Positions 12,678 through 26,801 are shown, counted from the first letter of the stretch. The stretch is 64,000 nt of DNA from Paramecium sonneborni (GCA_905182985.1 CAJJDN010000043.1:162112-226111); one strand, 5' to 3'. The notes: generated by a model not told the origin, from the sequence alone. Numbers and translations: made by a program.

Positions 12678-13707
12678 TCATTTACTGATTTTTTCCACTT
12701 TAATTCTTGAAACTTCATAAAATTTAGTTGAATTAAATTTTCTCCTTGCAGCTTATAATGAACTAAGATCAGCTGTTTATAATAATTAAGATAATTCTTT
12801 AGCACAAGGTTTTAACAAAGCTTCATTTAAAGTTCTATAGTTTGGACATCTATGAATAAAGTTGGATATATTTAATACCTTATTTTATTAACTAAAAATA
12901 TAGCAGCTTATGTTATTAAAGATGGTTTATAAACTATAAATTTATATTCAACTAAAGCAAGTTCTAATATATATTATGCTAAAGCTTTGTTTTTAGAATC
13001 TAATTCAGATGAAAACTTTGATAAAAATTAATAAGCTGTTGGATTGCAAATATTGAAATTTAAAGCTTACAATATCAAACCTTCCATTTCTAAAACATCA
13101 CTTTTTACATAAGCATTATCAGTAATATATACAAAATCTTTTAATGCAGGTGGATATATTTCCTCATATTTACATGCTATGAAGAGTGCTGCTACACCTA
13201 CTAATTATAAACGCAATCTTGTAACTTCAGCCTTTGATAAATATCTATCTATTAAAGATATGGTAAGATATAATGTTTCATCTTTTAACTTAAATTTAGC
13301 ATGCACATCTATTAACCAATCTACTAAAATTGCTCTCATTTTAATATTTATATTCGGCTATAACTCAGGAGTCATATATTAATCTATTTAATATTTATTC
13401 TAAATAATCAGTAATTATTTAATACCTCTTCCATCAATAAATGTTAAAAAATCTCATCTTTATACAAATGTATATTTTGAGGATTCTTTATCTCTTTTGA
13501 CTTATCATTCTCAATCTCAATTTATATCCTTTCTGATTCTCTTCTAAATATTTTATTTTCTTTCTCATCTAAACTTATTGCAAATACTCTTGGAATCATA
13601 GAAAATGGTTTTTTTGTTTTTTCAACTATCATCCCTGTCTCCATCGATTGATAGACACATGAATTTACAATTTCCTTTCCAAAACACCTCGGATTTTCCA
13701 TGATCAT
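12678..13707 (-). CDS. Mitotic-type cyclin (cyclin A/B family)
   Basis: Introns at 13400-13425 (26 nt) and 12850-12878 (29 nt). The first contains a TGA, so it must be removed. The spliced frame has the cyclin box signature [18 protein letters not shown], then [36 protein letters not shown] and the second cyclin fold ([26 protein letters not shown]). MRAILVDWL with KYEE is typical of B-type cyclins that activate a Cdk at mitosis. The N-terminus before the box is only about 70-80 residues and shows no clear RxxL destruction box, so degradation control is unclear. ATGs at 13707 and 13701 are in frame. The gene lies 56 bp downstream of the anoctamin start. Confidence 0.9.
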
Positions 13708-13939
13708 TCTGTTAATATTAAATAAAATTATTATTATCGTTAAAACTTAATTATATATATACTATTAAAAATATATTCATTAATTTATTCTCTAAATTTA
13801 TTTTTCAATATTTTCATACTTTATATTTAATGATGCTTTTTTTCTTAATATCATCAAAAGTAAGAAATTTCATAATAATCCTACTATTTAAATTAGAAAT
13901 ATGTAATAATTAATTTTTATGTTGTTTTAATAAATTTGG

Positions 13940-16900
13940 ATGGATTTAAAGGAATCTATGAATACTTCATATTACACCAGTTTTATTTATCTCTCTATTG
14001 GAGCTATACTAAATACTTCTCCGCTTTTGGAAATGTATTACCTATTTCTTTAATAGATATATAAAAATTTCTGATAAGAATAACTATTAGCAAAATCAAC
14101 TTTACTTAATATTGGACTCCTTAAATGTTGGCAAGTATTTGTTAAAATCTTCAATTGTACATTCAATTTATATTTTAATTATATTTGCTTTTAACATATA
14201 TATCATCATTCTGTTTATCATTTTGTATTATGTGAAAAAAAAAAATGTGTAGACAAACGTTGCTTATTCTATATATGGCTAAGTAATATATGAAAAAATA
14301 TTTATTTAGATTATTGGGTATTTAATATAACCCTATTTTTGGTCAATCAATGGATTTTTATTTCAAATCTAAAATACTTATTTAGAATAAATACAAAATT
14401 TAACTTTTTTTTTTATTGATTGTATTGCAATAATTTTATAACTACTATTCTTAATAATCCTTATACTATTCCTACAATATGACTATTCTTAAAAAAAAAA
14501 CTTTTTAAAAATTAACTCTCCTAAAACGCTTATATGTTAGATTTTAACTGTGTATTTTAAAAGCTGTTTAGAATTATTTATAAATACTAACAAGATATTA
14601 AATGTAAATATCAAAGTTATTTTTAGATTTCCTTTCCTATCATACTAGTATTATTGTTTATATTACTTTTTACTCAGATGCATTAAGATTTGCCTGTTTT
14701 CTCTAATAAATAATTAAACAACTACTTCTAAATTCTTGTTAGTATCTAATTTGCATTGGCTTTAAATTTGTTAATATCATGCTTTGTCAATATTTTTGAA
14801 GATCGCTATTGCCTTTTAGTTATTTTAGCTTTAGTATTTTTGATTTAATTAAATTCAAAAATTAGATAATATTTAATATTAAAGTCTATCTCTAATTATA
14901 GCACTACAAAAATGATTGATTAAAGAACTATAGTTTATTTAAAATAGAACCCATAAAATCTATTCTTACTTAGAGGTATCATTCAACTTCATCAATCTTT
15001 GTGTTCGAATATAAATTGCTTTTATCGTTTAAAAACAATATATAAAATAAGTTCGAAAGGAAATAAAAAAATTTATATTAATAGAGATACTATTAATGAA
15101 AACATTGGGAGAATTTCAACTTTTTTCTTAAAATGTATTTATGAAAGTTCATTAACTAAAAAATAAGATTAAAGTACAAACATACTTTTAATTGAGTTAT
15201 TATGTTATAAACTTAAGTTGTACCCTGAAAGCTTGATGCAAGTCGAAAAATTAAATTAAGATAAACTAAACTTAATTTAACGCATAAACATAGCAAATAT
15301 TAGATTAATTATTTCTAGAATAATAAAACAAAAAAATGTATAAGCTTACAAATCAAAGCTACCATTTGACCATCTATTATTATGTGAATCGTATATAAAA
15401 GAAACAGTTTAAATTATAATGAATATTTTTGGCTATTAGTTATAATTTTGGAATTACTTATTAAATGAAGAAATTAAATTAATTGAAGAATTGTTTTTTT
15501 TAAAAAAAATAAGCATTTAAATAAAAAAGTTTTTAGGTTATAGTAAGTAGATTTTAAGTTTGCATAAAAACCAAAAAGTTCCTATCAGAAATAAGTAATG
15601 GTTTAACTATTTTTTTTTTAAACTTTTTATTTTAAATAAAAAATTAAAATTGTCAGAATTAGAAATATTACCTGACTATTAACTTAATTTAGATTAAATT
15701 TTAAAGGATGATTAAATAGATGAAAAATCTTCTGATGAAGAACCAACAAATTATTATTAATAAAAGTTTTTAGTTTCAGGAAATACTTTTGTAATTTAAA
15801 TTAATTAATCTGGCATGATTAAGAATAGTACAAATAATGTTTTTTAAATATTAAATTACAATAAATAAAGTTTAGTAAATAGTTCAGCTACAGTTTTAAT
15901 GCCCTAAATGTTTAAACAGTATCATAGTTAATTTGTTAATCATTTCGAATAATCTGGTCAATCCTTTAACTTATATAAAAGAAAAAAGGCATTTTGTATG
16001 CATGATTCAGGTTATATTATAATAGTTTACAAATATTTGAAATTTATTTATAATTATAACTCAAATTAAATTGAATACATTGCTATGTTTAGATAAATCT
16101 AGACAAAATAATAGTATTTACTATTAAATGAAGATTGGGAAGTGGATTCATGTACATAATTAATTTAGGATATCATAGGAATAAAATCTTTAAGTTTATT
16201 TATTTTGGCTCCAAAAACTATTGTTTATTCTTAATATGAAAAATTTTTAAATTAAGAGAATAAAGAATTCTTTAGTTTAAATGTTCCAAATTTGGAGAAA
16301 AACTTGTCTCGATTATTTTATACATAACATTCATCACCTTTAGTAAGAGGTTCAATAACTTCAAGTAATGAATAAATTTCAATTTTATAAAATTAAGTTG
16401 AAATAAAAAAAAGTTTTCAAAATTTCTTAAACTAAGATGATGTTATTAATGTAGAGGATCAACATAAATAAAAAGTGAAATAAGTTTTATTCAATTTAAG
16501 AGTGCCAAAATAAAAATATGAATTAGTTTAAGATTTTTAATAAAGACTATCTGAATCTTATAAATAAGCAATTTATAATGAACCATTTCGAAAATAATTA
16601 ATTGTTAAAAATTAATCTGGTAAATATAAAATAGTAAGAAGTGAATTTATTAGAAGATGTAAAGTTTACTAAGAGATTATAAGGAAAGAAAAATTTCAAA
16701 TAATAAGTATTACATTTCTTTATAAATAGAGGAATTATTTTAAAAATATACTCAATCTGAAGAATGTATTGAAAAAATATTAAGAGTGGAAGGAACATTA
16801 AAATTAGAAAAAACTTCTCAATCTATCAAATACATATTAATTAAAATAGTTAGAACAGAAGTGATTGAAGAAAATCCTTTGCCTTGGAGAGAAAATAGTT

Positions 16901-19172
16901 GTTATACTTTATCTCTTTAAACTCATTAAAATTAAATGATATCATCGGTATTTTATTCAATTATCTTTAGTAACAAACAAAAAAGACCATTATTACATAG
17001 CAAAGTCCTAGAAATTTATATTCAATAGTTAATGGTATTTTTGAAAATAAATATAAGATTAATTTGATTTATATTCTAACAGAGAATCTACTGGAAAAAT
17101 TTTATTGTAGGAAGTTTAAGTGAATTAAGATTTTGATTAAAATGATCATTACAAAAATATTAACTTTACAACTTGTAATAGCAATCTTTTAAAAGAGGAT
17201 ACTAATAAGATTGAAAAAGATAATCCATCTATTATTTAATATGTATATATTAGTAGAATCATTTTTATATTGTAAATATTGATAGCATTTATGAGTTTCT
17301 TTTTAACATCATTTATTTATAATAAAAGTACTTTAGAAGACTCAGTAATTAATAATAATTATTTAGGTAATTTTGGTTGATTATCTTTTTTAATTTTAAA
17401 TAATTGTTGCAGAATCTTATAATGCCTAGATAGATATAGAATTATTTAATCGAAATTATACCTTTTCATAATTAACAAATGGAGATTTGATAGGTTTTTA
17501 ATCTAAAGAACAATTTTATGAATACAATAAAAATGTGACTTAAAAATGTGCTGATTTTATGTATTTAGTTTTTTGGGAATCTAATTTTTTGAAAATGCTT
17601 TATGAGAATTTTTATAATAACTCTACTGAAAGTGGTTTGGATATTCAAACTGTTTATTAATTAAATATTTATCTATTAAATATGCTTTCCACTGAGGAAT
17701 TTAGAGAAGACTTTGGCATAACAGAAACTTTTCATAATTATATGGTAATCCATTATAACATTGTTTTAGCTTCCATAATTTTAATAAATTTAAGCTACTT
17801 CAATCAATCACCTTTTAAATTAAGGATTAAAATTCTAAGAAATTTCTAATTCTAATTATATATTATTTCTGATTTTACAGACAATTCTATAAATTGCTAG
17901 TTTAATGTATTTAGTCAGATTTCAATTTTAAATTTAAAAGCAGTATAACGTAGAATATATTAAAATTTTTTAAGGTTTTATTTAGAATTTAAGCCATTAT
18001 ACCCTTTAAAGAAAAGATTGCTGTCATTGAAAAATTAAATACAACAATAAATTAATTTTGCTATATTACAAAATATGAATGTAAATGATTTTTAAATATT
18101 ATCATAGATGGAGACTTAGGTTAATTCTTATCTATAAACAAATAAAATCCTTTATCTTAAGCATTCTAAATGAGAAACAATAATAGTAAGAATTAGTTTG
18201 AAAAAAATCTTTTAGATACAGACAAATATATTGAATAGTATGATAATAAAGCTAAAATTAAGTTCGAATAACTATCTCTTTTATATAGTTTAAAAGTAAT
18301 TTTATTTATGTCATTTTAGCAAATAGCTACAAAAATTATTGTTAATTTATTTTTAATAGCCTTAATAAGTATTGCAGGATTTATCGCAATTTATCTAACA
18401 ATTAATAATATAGAATTATTTAATTAAAATTAATTTATGTTTGATAGTTTGAATGTTTGGACACTACCAGCTATAAAAGAAATTGCTACTAGCCAAATTT
18501 ATTAAGATTATTAGTTTAATGATACTAATGCTATTAAAATCCTTCAATTTTATGTTGAACAAATATAATCAGAATTTCCAGTATTTTATAAAACAAATAT
18601 TAATGAAATAAATTCTTTATTCAACAATAATATTTGTGATGAAGACAGTATAAATTAACTTATTCTATTAAGCGGATATGAATATTGAATAATGTAATTT
18701 TATTGTAAATGGAGCATTAAACAGAGGAATTAGAGAATATGATTATCTACTTTCTTAGGTAGTTCTAAAAGTACTAAATCCAAATGATGAAAGATTTGAA
18801 AATATTACATACAAAACTATTTATGAATTTAATAAAGTATAAATTTAGTATAGTTTAGCTATATTACTTTGTTTTTGATCACTATTTACTTGCAAAAAAC
18901 ATATGGGTACAAGTATCATAAGCGACTTTAGATAAGCACGATTAAGTTAGTTTGATATTATTGTAATTTTAGTAAATTATTATAGAATAATTGTCATAAT
19001 AGGGATATGCCTTTATTTTTTAATATTTAATGAAATTGGATATGTATTGTTTAAAAAGAAAGAGTACAAATTTATAAAAATGTTTTATAAATCTTATATG
19101 CCTAATGTCTCCATTAATCATTAAAAACGTTTGAGAGTAGAGTTAATAAAAGCAAGATTTATAAGAAAATGA
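13940..19172 (+). CDS. Large polytopic membrane protein, TmcB-like (PAS-type) ciliate family
   Basis: A long intron-rich gene of roughly 1,700 residues. The N-terminal segment has several membrane helices (ILIIFAFNIYIIILFIILYY). The middle is cytosolic and resembles ciliate proteins called tiny macrocysts protein B/C: KLPFDHLLLCESYIKETVQI, then FGYQLQFWNYLL and a PAS-like stretch with SGMIKNSTNNVFQILNYN. The C-terminal third has further membrane helices with extracellular loops. Clear introns include one removing 22 nt near 14033-14054 and one removing 25 nt near 18649-18673 (both needed to avoid TGA). Near 18,170 and 18,840-18,950 the frame changes and I could not place the splice sites securely. 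In-frame ATGs also occur at 13901 and 13919. The family name is from memory of motif style and is tentative. Confidence 0.6.
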
Positions 19173-19201
19173 TTTTATAATTTATAAGAATTAAATTTAA
19201 T

Positions 19202-22025
19202 TCACTATAATAATTTTTTTGTCCTTATTAACATGTTAACTAACGATTAATTGAAAGTGTATTTATGGTAAAATTTTTTCAATTCATTTAACTCTCCCTC
19301 TTCTTTTTTTTTATTATTTTAAATATTATTATAAGTTTTTATAATGTCTGTTGAATTTTGTTCACAAAAATAATAACGATAATTTCTCATTTGATCAATA
19401 TTATTTTAATGAAATAATTATGGTATGGCTAATGATTCAAAATAATTATCATCTGATTTTTATTTTCTAATTAATGGGAGCTATAGTTCCATAAAAGAGT
19501 TTCTTTCTTTTATTTAAATCGTATTAGTTTTTAAATTTTTTGGAAATTTTTAAAACGAACTAGAAAACTATTATTTCTCCAAAAATTATTAATGTTAAGA
19601 GATTATAGTTTTATTTTATGTTTTTTAGGCCAAATTATCTTGAGTTTCTTGAACAACCAGCTTTGATTATGTTTAATCTTATTCAATCATAGTATCAGTC
19701 TTATCATTTAGATCATTTTAATCATCTATTAAAGATTCTTAAATATCTTATTAATATCTTAATATAGATTCAGCTACTACAGATTATGCTACTAAGGAAT
19801 TATATTTTAATTGTTTTCTAATCCATGATTATCTATTTTATTTCCAAATATAATAAGCTTTCTTTTATCTTTATTCTAAATCTGGTTTATATTATATCAT
19901 TCCACAATCAATTATCTAATGATTATACTATCCACATAAATGGCAGTTTAAAAAGATTTTGAAAAAATTATTTTCGAATAATATTGAATCCTTTATATGA
20001 TGAAATCTTTCAGCATCTTTTTAAAATTTTTAAAGTTATTCTAATAAACTATCTCTACTAATTTTACAAATTTCAGAATATCCTTTTGATATTGCTGTGA
20101 CTTTTGGAGGAAATCCAGTAAAAAATTAATATTCACCAAAACAATCATTTTATTACAACACTTGTAAAGGCTTTTTTGTTCTTTCTTCAATCAATTCTAC
20201 TTTTCCTTCATGAATTAAATATCTAAATAAAAAATTAAATCTTACAAATTTTTTTCGTTTTAGTCATTTTATTTAAAAATACAATCACCTGGAGCAGCTT
20301 AAAATCTAATAATATTTGTAGATATTTGCTTTAATAGCTTTTTACTAAAATTCTATTTTAAAAACATTATTTTATTTATCAATATGTTTTAGATATTATT
20401 TATCATATCTGATTTTAAACTTTCAGGAAAGATTTAGAATAATTACTCTAATTCTTCTGAATTTTCATTTTTATCTGTTTATATATTAAGTTATAAGAAA
20501 TTTTTGACTCTAGCCTAAATTTATGGTTTTACATTATTTTTTCTCATATAAGAACTAACAATTGCCATTTGTTTTCTGTATTTAAATCTTGTATCATTCA
20601 TATGTTTAACTAATATTCCTATTGAATTCATTAAATATGCATAAACACAACTTGAAATTAAAATCATTATGCTTGAGAAAATAATTTCAACTTGATTTTA
20701 AGGAGTAATATCTCCATAACCAATTGTGGCCATAGTAACAGTAGCCCAATAGAATGAATAATTATATCTATGCCATATAGATTGATCAATTAAATTATAC
20801 TTTATTATCCATGTATTTTCAAATTGTAAATCTATTGATCCAATATAATGCCAAATACTTGCCATAAAATGTGCATAAAAACAAATTATTATAACTAATG
20901 TTATTAGATCAACTAAACTATTAACACCTCCTTTTAAATAAAGATACTCAATATATCCAAAATAATTTTTAGCCAATTTTTTTATAGTAATTATACTTGA
21001 TAGAATACCTAAAATTTCATTTATTATTGAAATTTTATAAAATTAAAGGAAATACAGTAACCAAATGCTTATCATTGATAAATCATAAAATAATTATTTG
21101 GTTACATATTATTTTATTATCGTTTTACGGTCCTCAATTATTTCTCCTTAATTTATTATTGCTCTATTTAGAGAAATAAATATTTCTAAAGCTAATCCTA
21201 TTATGATTAAAATAGCTGTTGATGCTATTCCACCCTCATCTGGAGTAAAACTAGTTAAAAATGGACTAAGCCATAAACTAAATAAATAAATCATCATTAT
21301 GAAGGTATCAAAAACAATTATAAAATTTGAACCAGGGTAGAATAAGTACTTACTAACTATCTGATAATCTTTATCTGTCTAATATTTAATTAAATTATAC
21401 TTAATTCATTTTAAAATTAATTAGCCTATAAATACCAATCTGATAATAAAAGATTTTTTTTACTCTTTGGAAGAACATATGATTTCAAAAATAGATTTTA
21501 TGAAAATTTTTTAATGTATCTATTCCTAAGGAGCATACCTAAAATTAATTTCATTTATGATTAAGCAGCTTATAAAGAATGAGAAATTTTTTATTAGAAG
21601 CTGCCTTAAGGTTTTTTAGTGACTTATTTTGATACAAGTGGCGAATTCTAAATTTTTAAAAAATGTTAGATTACATGATTTTTTGTTTAAAATCTTCTCA
21701 CACTTTCTTTCTGTTTTATAAATTTTAGTTTACGTTGTTCAGAATACAATAAATCATTTTACTATTGATTAAAACCATCTTATGGATCAGAAACCATAGA
21801 GGCAAGGGAAGTTAATCTTTTTTAATACACTCTTGTAGATTATTAATGTATATATGGGCCTATACATTATATATTTTCAGAATTTCTTGAGTCTGATTCT
21901 TGAATACTGTCCATGTACATTTCCTCGGATAAATTTGTTGTTTTATAATTTATTAGATTGTGAATCAAAATTAATTAATTGTCAAAATAATCAGGAAAAA
22001 AAAAAGAATCATAAACAAAAGACAT
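19202..22025 (-). CDS. K+ channel with cyclic-nucleotide-binding domain (paralogue of the 4466-7219 gene)
   Basis: The minus strand encodes a membrane core with LVDLITLVIIICFYAHFMAS, then the turret and pore FYWATVTMATIGYGDITP carrying the GYGD filter, and S6 (IFSSIMILISSCVYAYLMNS). A C-linker and cyclic-nucleotide-binding domain follow (APGDCIFK, NDCFGEYQFFTGFPPKV), then a basic Gln/Asn-rich tail. The turret ENTWIIKYNLIDQSIW resembles NESWIIKYKLIDAPIS in the other channel, so the two are paralogues, but they differ widely elsewhere. Several introns are needed in the first 700 bp and their borders are not all resolved; the start at 22025 is the first ATG giving a plausible charged N-terminus. 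The stop is 30 bp from the convergent stop at 19172. Confidence 0.82.
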
Positions 22026-22187
22026 TTTAACAAAATATGTTTGTTATTCAGTATCATTATACTATCAATTTTAAGGTATCAAAATTTTTGTATGATTTTC
22101 TAAATTTATTCCATTATATACTTTCAGTTAATAATAATTTAATTAAAAAATTCATTATATTCATAAATATATATATTTTTATTAAAA

Positions 22188-22716
22188 ATGAGTGAAAGCT
22201 AAGAATCTTCAGAATTTCAATCAGGTTCTTCAAGGCTTGAAAATAAGTACAATTTTCATTAATAAAAGGAGAAGTAACTAATTAGGATTGACTAATGTTG
22301 AAAGTGGAGATGAATTAATAAACAAGAAAACAAAATTAAATGATGAAAATGGTCAAATCAAAATATCAAGAAAGGTAAGTGATGATTTAATTAAAATGTT
22401 TGAGAGATTGCCAAATGACTAAATTACTAAATTATTAGATGCTATTAAAGTAAAGAATTCACGTATATATTAATTGATTATCTTACAAGCTGATTTACCT
22501 GTTAGAGTTAATCTTGTTGATCTTATGCAGAAGGATGAAGATTTTTATTTAGATAGTTAATCAGATTCATAAAAAGAAAAAAAAAGGAAAAAAAGAGAAT
22601 CTAAAGAAAAAGAGTGCAGATGCTGTAAGCAAATAGTGAAACGACATCATTGTACTCATACAGAATGTGAAAAACCTTGCTAAATCTAAGAAAAAATTAA
22701 GAAAAACAAAACTTGA
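22188..22716 (+). CDS. Uncharacterised 168-residue protein with a Cys/His cluster
   Basis: Two exons (intron 22247-22268, 22 nt) give exactly 169 codons to TGA. The N-terminal half is Ser/Glu/Lys-rich. A helical middle segment reads MFERLPNDQITKLLDAIKVK. A basic stretch follows, and then a C-terminal cluster CRCCKQIVKRHHCTH with ECEKPC, which could hold a metal ion. I do not recognise the family; a small nuclear or zinc-binding protein is possible but not shown. It is divergent from the K+ channel gene, with 162 bp between the two starts. Confidence 0.68.
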
Positions 22717-23023
22717 AAATTTTATTCATTTTTATACTAAATTTCCTTTCATTATTTTTAACACTTTGATCATAAAAACTATTGAATAATTACTTAATTG
22801 AGATTAAAACATAAATTTATAATTTATTCTTCTTATGATAATATATTTACTTATCCAAAAATTTCAAATTTTTTACGATTATCTTTATCTAAATTTGACA
22901 AAAATTACTATTATTTTCTTATGAGATAGTTTTAATAAAAAAATATATCTAAAGAGATTTTGCATCTTTTTATTTTGCTAAAAATTTAAGTTCAATTTTT
23001 AGAGAATACTTATATATAAAAAA
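22717..23023. other. Intergenic region, no gene seen
   Basis: About 300 bp of very AT-rich sequence between two plus-strand genes. It would hold the 3' end of the upstream gene and the promoter of the EGF-protein gene. I see no RNA gene or long repeat. Confidence 0.6.
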
Positions 23024-24463
23024 ATGATATTTTTATTAATTATAAAAATAACTCTGGCATGGAAAGCTAAGAACATAAAAGAAAATATTTAAACTTGTTA
23101 AATATTTCAGAGTACAAATCAACAAGAATGTGAATTAAACAATTTAATTTTATTTCGATTAGACTCTTATTTTGCAATTTGTGTTATTTCATCTGAGATT
23201 GGAATATAAAGTGTATTAGTAGGTACTACTGAGAATAATTTAAACTTTATTTGTGTGCTTAAAGAATAAATTTTGATTTATCCTTTGCCTTATACTTGTG
23301 GAAGTGCCTATTTGAGATTGTAACATTAGAATAAGTTTACAAATTTCTCATTAACAAGAGATAATTCTTCTCTCTATATTTTTGGAGGATTCGATGATAC
23401 AAAACTAAGAAATCAAATGTATAAATACAGTATTTACGATTTATTGAATAATTAAGTAACAGTTTCAGTTTTACCTAATAATTTTATTTAAAAATTAACA
23501 GTTACATTAAATTTATGGGATGGAACAATGGAAGATTTTTAATTTACATCTAATTTTCCTTAAATTTAAAAATTAAAAGATTTGGGTTATAAATATACAA
23601 TTAATTCTTTATTAGAAAATTCTGAATGTACATCTTCTAATATTCCAAAATGTTTATAATAAAGTGTAATTGTTTATGTATATGAATGTAATTGCATTAA
23701 ATTATTTTATGGTAGAGATTCTAATAATATAAATATAATTGAATCTTGGATTTATGATCTAGATAATTAGGTTTGGTAATAAACTACAATTGATTCAATG
23801 ATATAAGTAGGAATTACTCCAGTTGGGTAATATTTGGAAGAAATAAAAATGGTGGGTTTTTATGCAGAAAAGAAATATTTCTTTTATTATGATTAATAAT
23901 GGTATAACAACTTAGAGTAATTAAATTTTGGATCTATGTTTAAATAAATGATTGTTTATGATAACAAGACATTTTTTTTGAATTCATCTGATATAATTTA
24001 CAGTTTTAATGATCAAAAAAATCTTAATAGTTAATAATATGGAATTTATACTTGTACAGATAATTATCGTGGTTATGATTGTTAAATTTAAGATTTTCAG
24101 TGTCCAGGAAGTATTTGTTTTAATGATTTATTATTCGAAAGAATTTGTGTACATTGTTAAGGACATGGTACTTGTATAAATGGAAAATGTTAATGTGATG
24201 ATGGATTTAGTGGTAATGATTGTAGTTAATATGCTAAATGTTTAAACGACTGTTCAAATTAAGGAAATTGTATTCAATATTTTCCAACACCTTAATGTAG
24301 ATGTAATTAAGAGGATAAAAGAGGTGGAGAAGATTGTTCAATGATATTTTGTCTTAATGATTGTTCTAATAATGGAAATTGTAAAAATGGTATATGTGAA
24401 TGTATACCTGGAGTAAAAGGGGATGATTGCAGTATATTAAAACTAAAATTTATTGATGAATGA
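23024..24463 (+). CDS. Secreted or surface protein with C-terminal EGF-like repeats
   Basis: A single-exon frame of exactly 480 codons. It begins with a hydrophobic signal segment (MIFLLIIKITLAW). The N-terminal 330 residues contain a Kelch-like hint (LYIFGGFDDTKLRNQMYKYS) and scattered cysteines. From about residue 350 there are at least three EGF-like modules: CVHCQGHGTCINGKCQCDDG, then CLNDCSNQGNCIQYF and CLNDCSNNGNCKNGICECIP. Such modules form disulfide-stabilised extracellular domains. There is no clear C-terminal membrane helix or GPI-type tail, so secretion or residence in a vesicle is more likely than anchoring. Ligand and function are unknown. The lack of introns in 1.4 kb is slightly unusual here. 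Confidence 0.82.
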
Positions 24464-24523
24464 TTTCATTAATTTCATACATGTATTATAACTTATATAA
24501 TAATATTTTATAAAAATAAAAAA

Positions 24524-25816
24524 TCATTATATAAATTCTACATCTGAGAATTCATAGACACTTTCCATTTTAGTGATTATCTATTATTCTTAAATTTAAT
24601 CTTTTAGTAAAAATTTAGGATATTATGTTTAAACTAATTTTATAGGAATTCCTTTTCGTTTCTATTAATTCTTATTCTATTCTTTTATGATTTAATTGTT
24701 TTCTGATGGAATATAATAGTTAATTAATTATTCTAAATCATTAAATTCATGAAACTCTAGTTTATAATAAAAAGATTGCAGCAAATCAATTATATCAAAA
24801 TATGAGTAAAGTTTATCTTAAATATCAATGTTAAAATAATATTTAAGGTAATAAATATTAATTTACATCTGACTAAGTGAAGATTCTTTGAGATCAACTA
24901 AGTTTGAGATTTTTTTTTATGAAAATATTTCATATTCTAAAAATTATGGGAAACCATTATTATCAATTTAAATTACATAGGGTAACACTATGTTAAACAA
25001 GTTTGCCAAATAATAGATTAATTTATACACTTTAATAATAGAGGTTATAAAGTTTTCATAATATTGTAAATTATCGTGAAAGTATTCTTTCCAAAAGGCA
25101 GTACTTTTCTTGAAAGTTAAACAAATCTCTCCTTTTCTCACATTTATTTTAGGAGTTGATAATCTTTATTACTCATAATCCAGATTATAAAAACTAGTGC
25201 TTAATAAACGAGTGTCTTCATATGATGATAGATCTTATATTGTGTCATAAAAAGTTTCTTATATTTCATAATTAATTCTATATTATTTGTAAAACATATG
25301 ATTATCAAAAAGAAAAGGTAATTAAGCAAATATGATATATTATCTATATTTTACTTGCTTTGCTTTCATTTAAATTTCTTTTTATTTTTATTTTACACTT
25401 TGTTTCAAGTTTTAATATTTTTCTTAAATGGATTTTGATAAGTTTTATAATTATTCAATAAATTATTTTTGATTATCTAATTCTTCTTAATGAAAGGCTA
25501 AATAACTCTTACGAGTATTTACATTATGAGCCAATTTATATTGTTTTTCTTTGATTTATGCTTCTTTAATAGTGTTTAAACTTTGTTAAACACCTTCATC
25601 CCATTTTTATTTATTTTTTTAAAAGTACTTTTAAAATTCTTACTACAACTAATTTTTTCTCATTAATAATTAACTCTTTTTCTATTATATTTCGTTTATG
25701 CTTTATTAAAAAATTTATGAATGACAATTTTTGCAACGAATATTTGGTCCTTTATCATCAAGAAAATAAAAAATTTTTTTACAATCTTGTTGCTAACAAA
25801 TTTTAGATTATCTCAT
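24524..25816 (-). CDS. Possible ATG14/UVRAG (Vps38)-like subunit of a Vps34 PI3-kinase complex
   Basis: An intron-free frame of exactly 431 codons. It starts with a CxC-type zinc ligand set (KICQQQDCKKIF, then IRCKNCHSQ). A long Gln/Lys-rich coiled coil follows to about residue 140. The C-terminal half contains VYKLIYYLANLFNIVLPYVI, which matches in pattern the helix of ATG14/UVRAG proteins that precedes their conserved PYPI-like turn. In that family the protein targets the lipid kinase Vps34 to autophagosomes or endosomes. The order Cys cluster - coiled coil - helical domain fits ATG14/Barkor best. The match is by layout and one motif only, so a generic coiled-coil protein remains possible. 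Confidence 0.55.
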
Positions 25817-26801
25817 AAAAATTAATATTAATTAAGAATAAAAAGTATTTTAATTAGTATACATTTTTTAATATTCTTACATTTAAACTTAAATTTATTT
25901 ATAAAAAACGAAGAGCTTTAAAAGAAAAGTTAATATTAGATTCTAGTTATGAAGTTGAAAAAATAATATTAAGAATCGTATATAAAAAATAAAATACAAG
26001 AAATAAAAGAAGATGAAAATATCGATTTTTAATGAAGATTATAGAATTGCTTTTAAAAATATTAGATATATTAATCTTAAAATTAAGTTACAAAGAAAAA
26101 GTTATCAAAAGAATAGAATTAAATTTTTTTTAAAAAGTTTTATTAGACATGTTTATGTTGATTATTTTGTGTCGCATTCCATATTAATCTTTTGGTATTA
26201 ATACTAGATTGAATTTCTTTTAGAAATAAACTATTTGCTTTGAGTAATTTAATTTCATAGAATTAAAAATTTTGAATTCCTTTATTAAAAAAAAAATAAT
26301 CTCTTATTTTTTTATTAAGAAAATGATAGTAGTGATATAATAGTGTTAGTTTATATAATTAACCAATCTAATAATGGAATTAAAGATCTAATCAAACTAG
26401 TTGATAATTCAAATAATTTATGGTTATTATTAAATAAAATATGAGTATTTAGAAAAAATCTGAAAGTAGGTTAATAATGAATTGAATGATTATTAAAAAT
26501 CAAAAACATTTTGATTAATTTGAGTATGGAGAATAAGAATAGCTATTTTTTACATAAATAATTTTAATGTGATTATTAATGAATATTGTTAAGATATAAA
26601 AAAGGTTGTTTAATAAAAGATTGAAAAAAAGAGATCAGAGTGGCGAATGTATTTCAATCAAGAATTTCTGTAATATAATTCAATCATCATTAAATAGTAG
26701 AATGTATAAGTAATATATATATATTTGAATGTTTATTTAATATTTAATGGGATGAATGCATTAATCACATATTAAAATCTTTTATTTAAAATAAAAAAGT
26801 A
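25817..26801. other. Long intergenic stretch, no supported gene
   Basis: Nearly 1 kb of very AT-rich DNA between two divergent genes. One 76-codon plus-strand frame at 26013 exists but is Ile/Lys/Phe-rich with no recognisable pattern and is probably chance. I saw no tRNA fold, array or long repeat. The last 100 bp should carry the L27a promoter. Confidence 0.5.

Noticed and set aside
26013..26201. Plus-strand frame of 62-76 codons upstream of L27a
   Set aside because: Ile/Lys/Phe-rich with no pattern, in the AT-rich intergenic region; typical chance frame.
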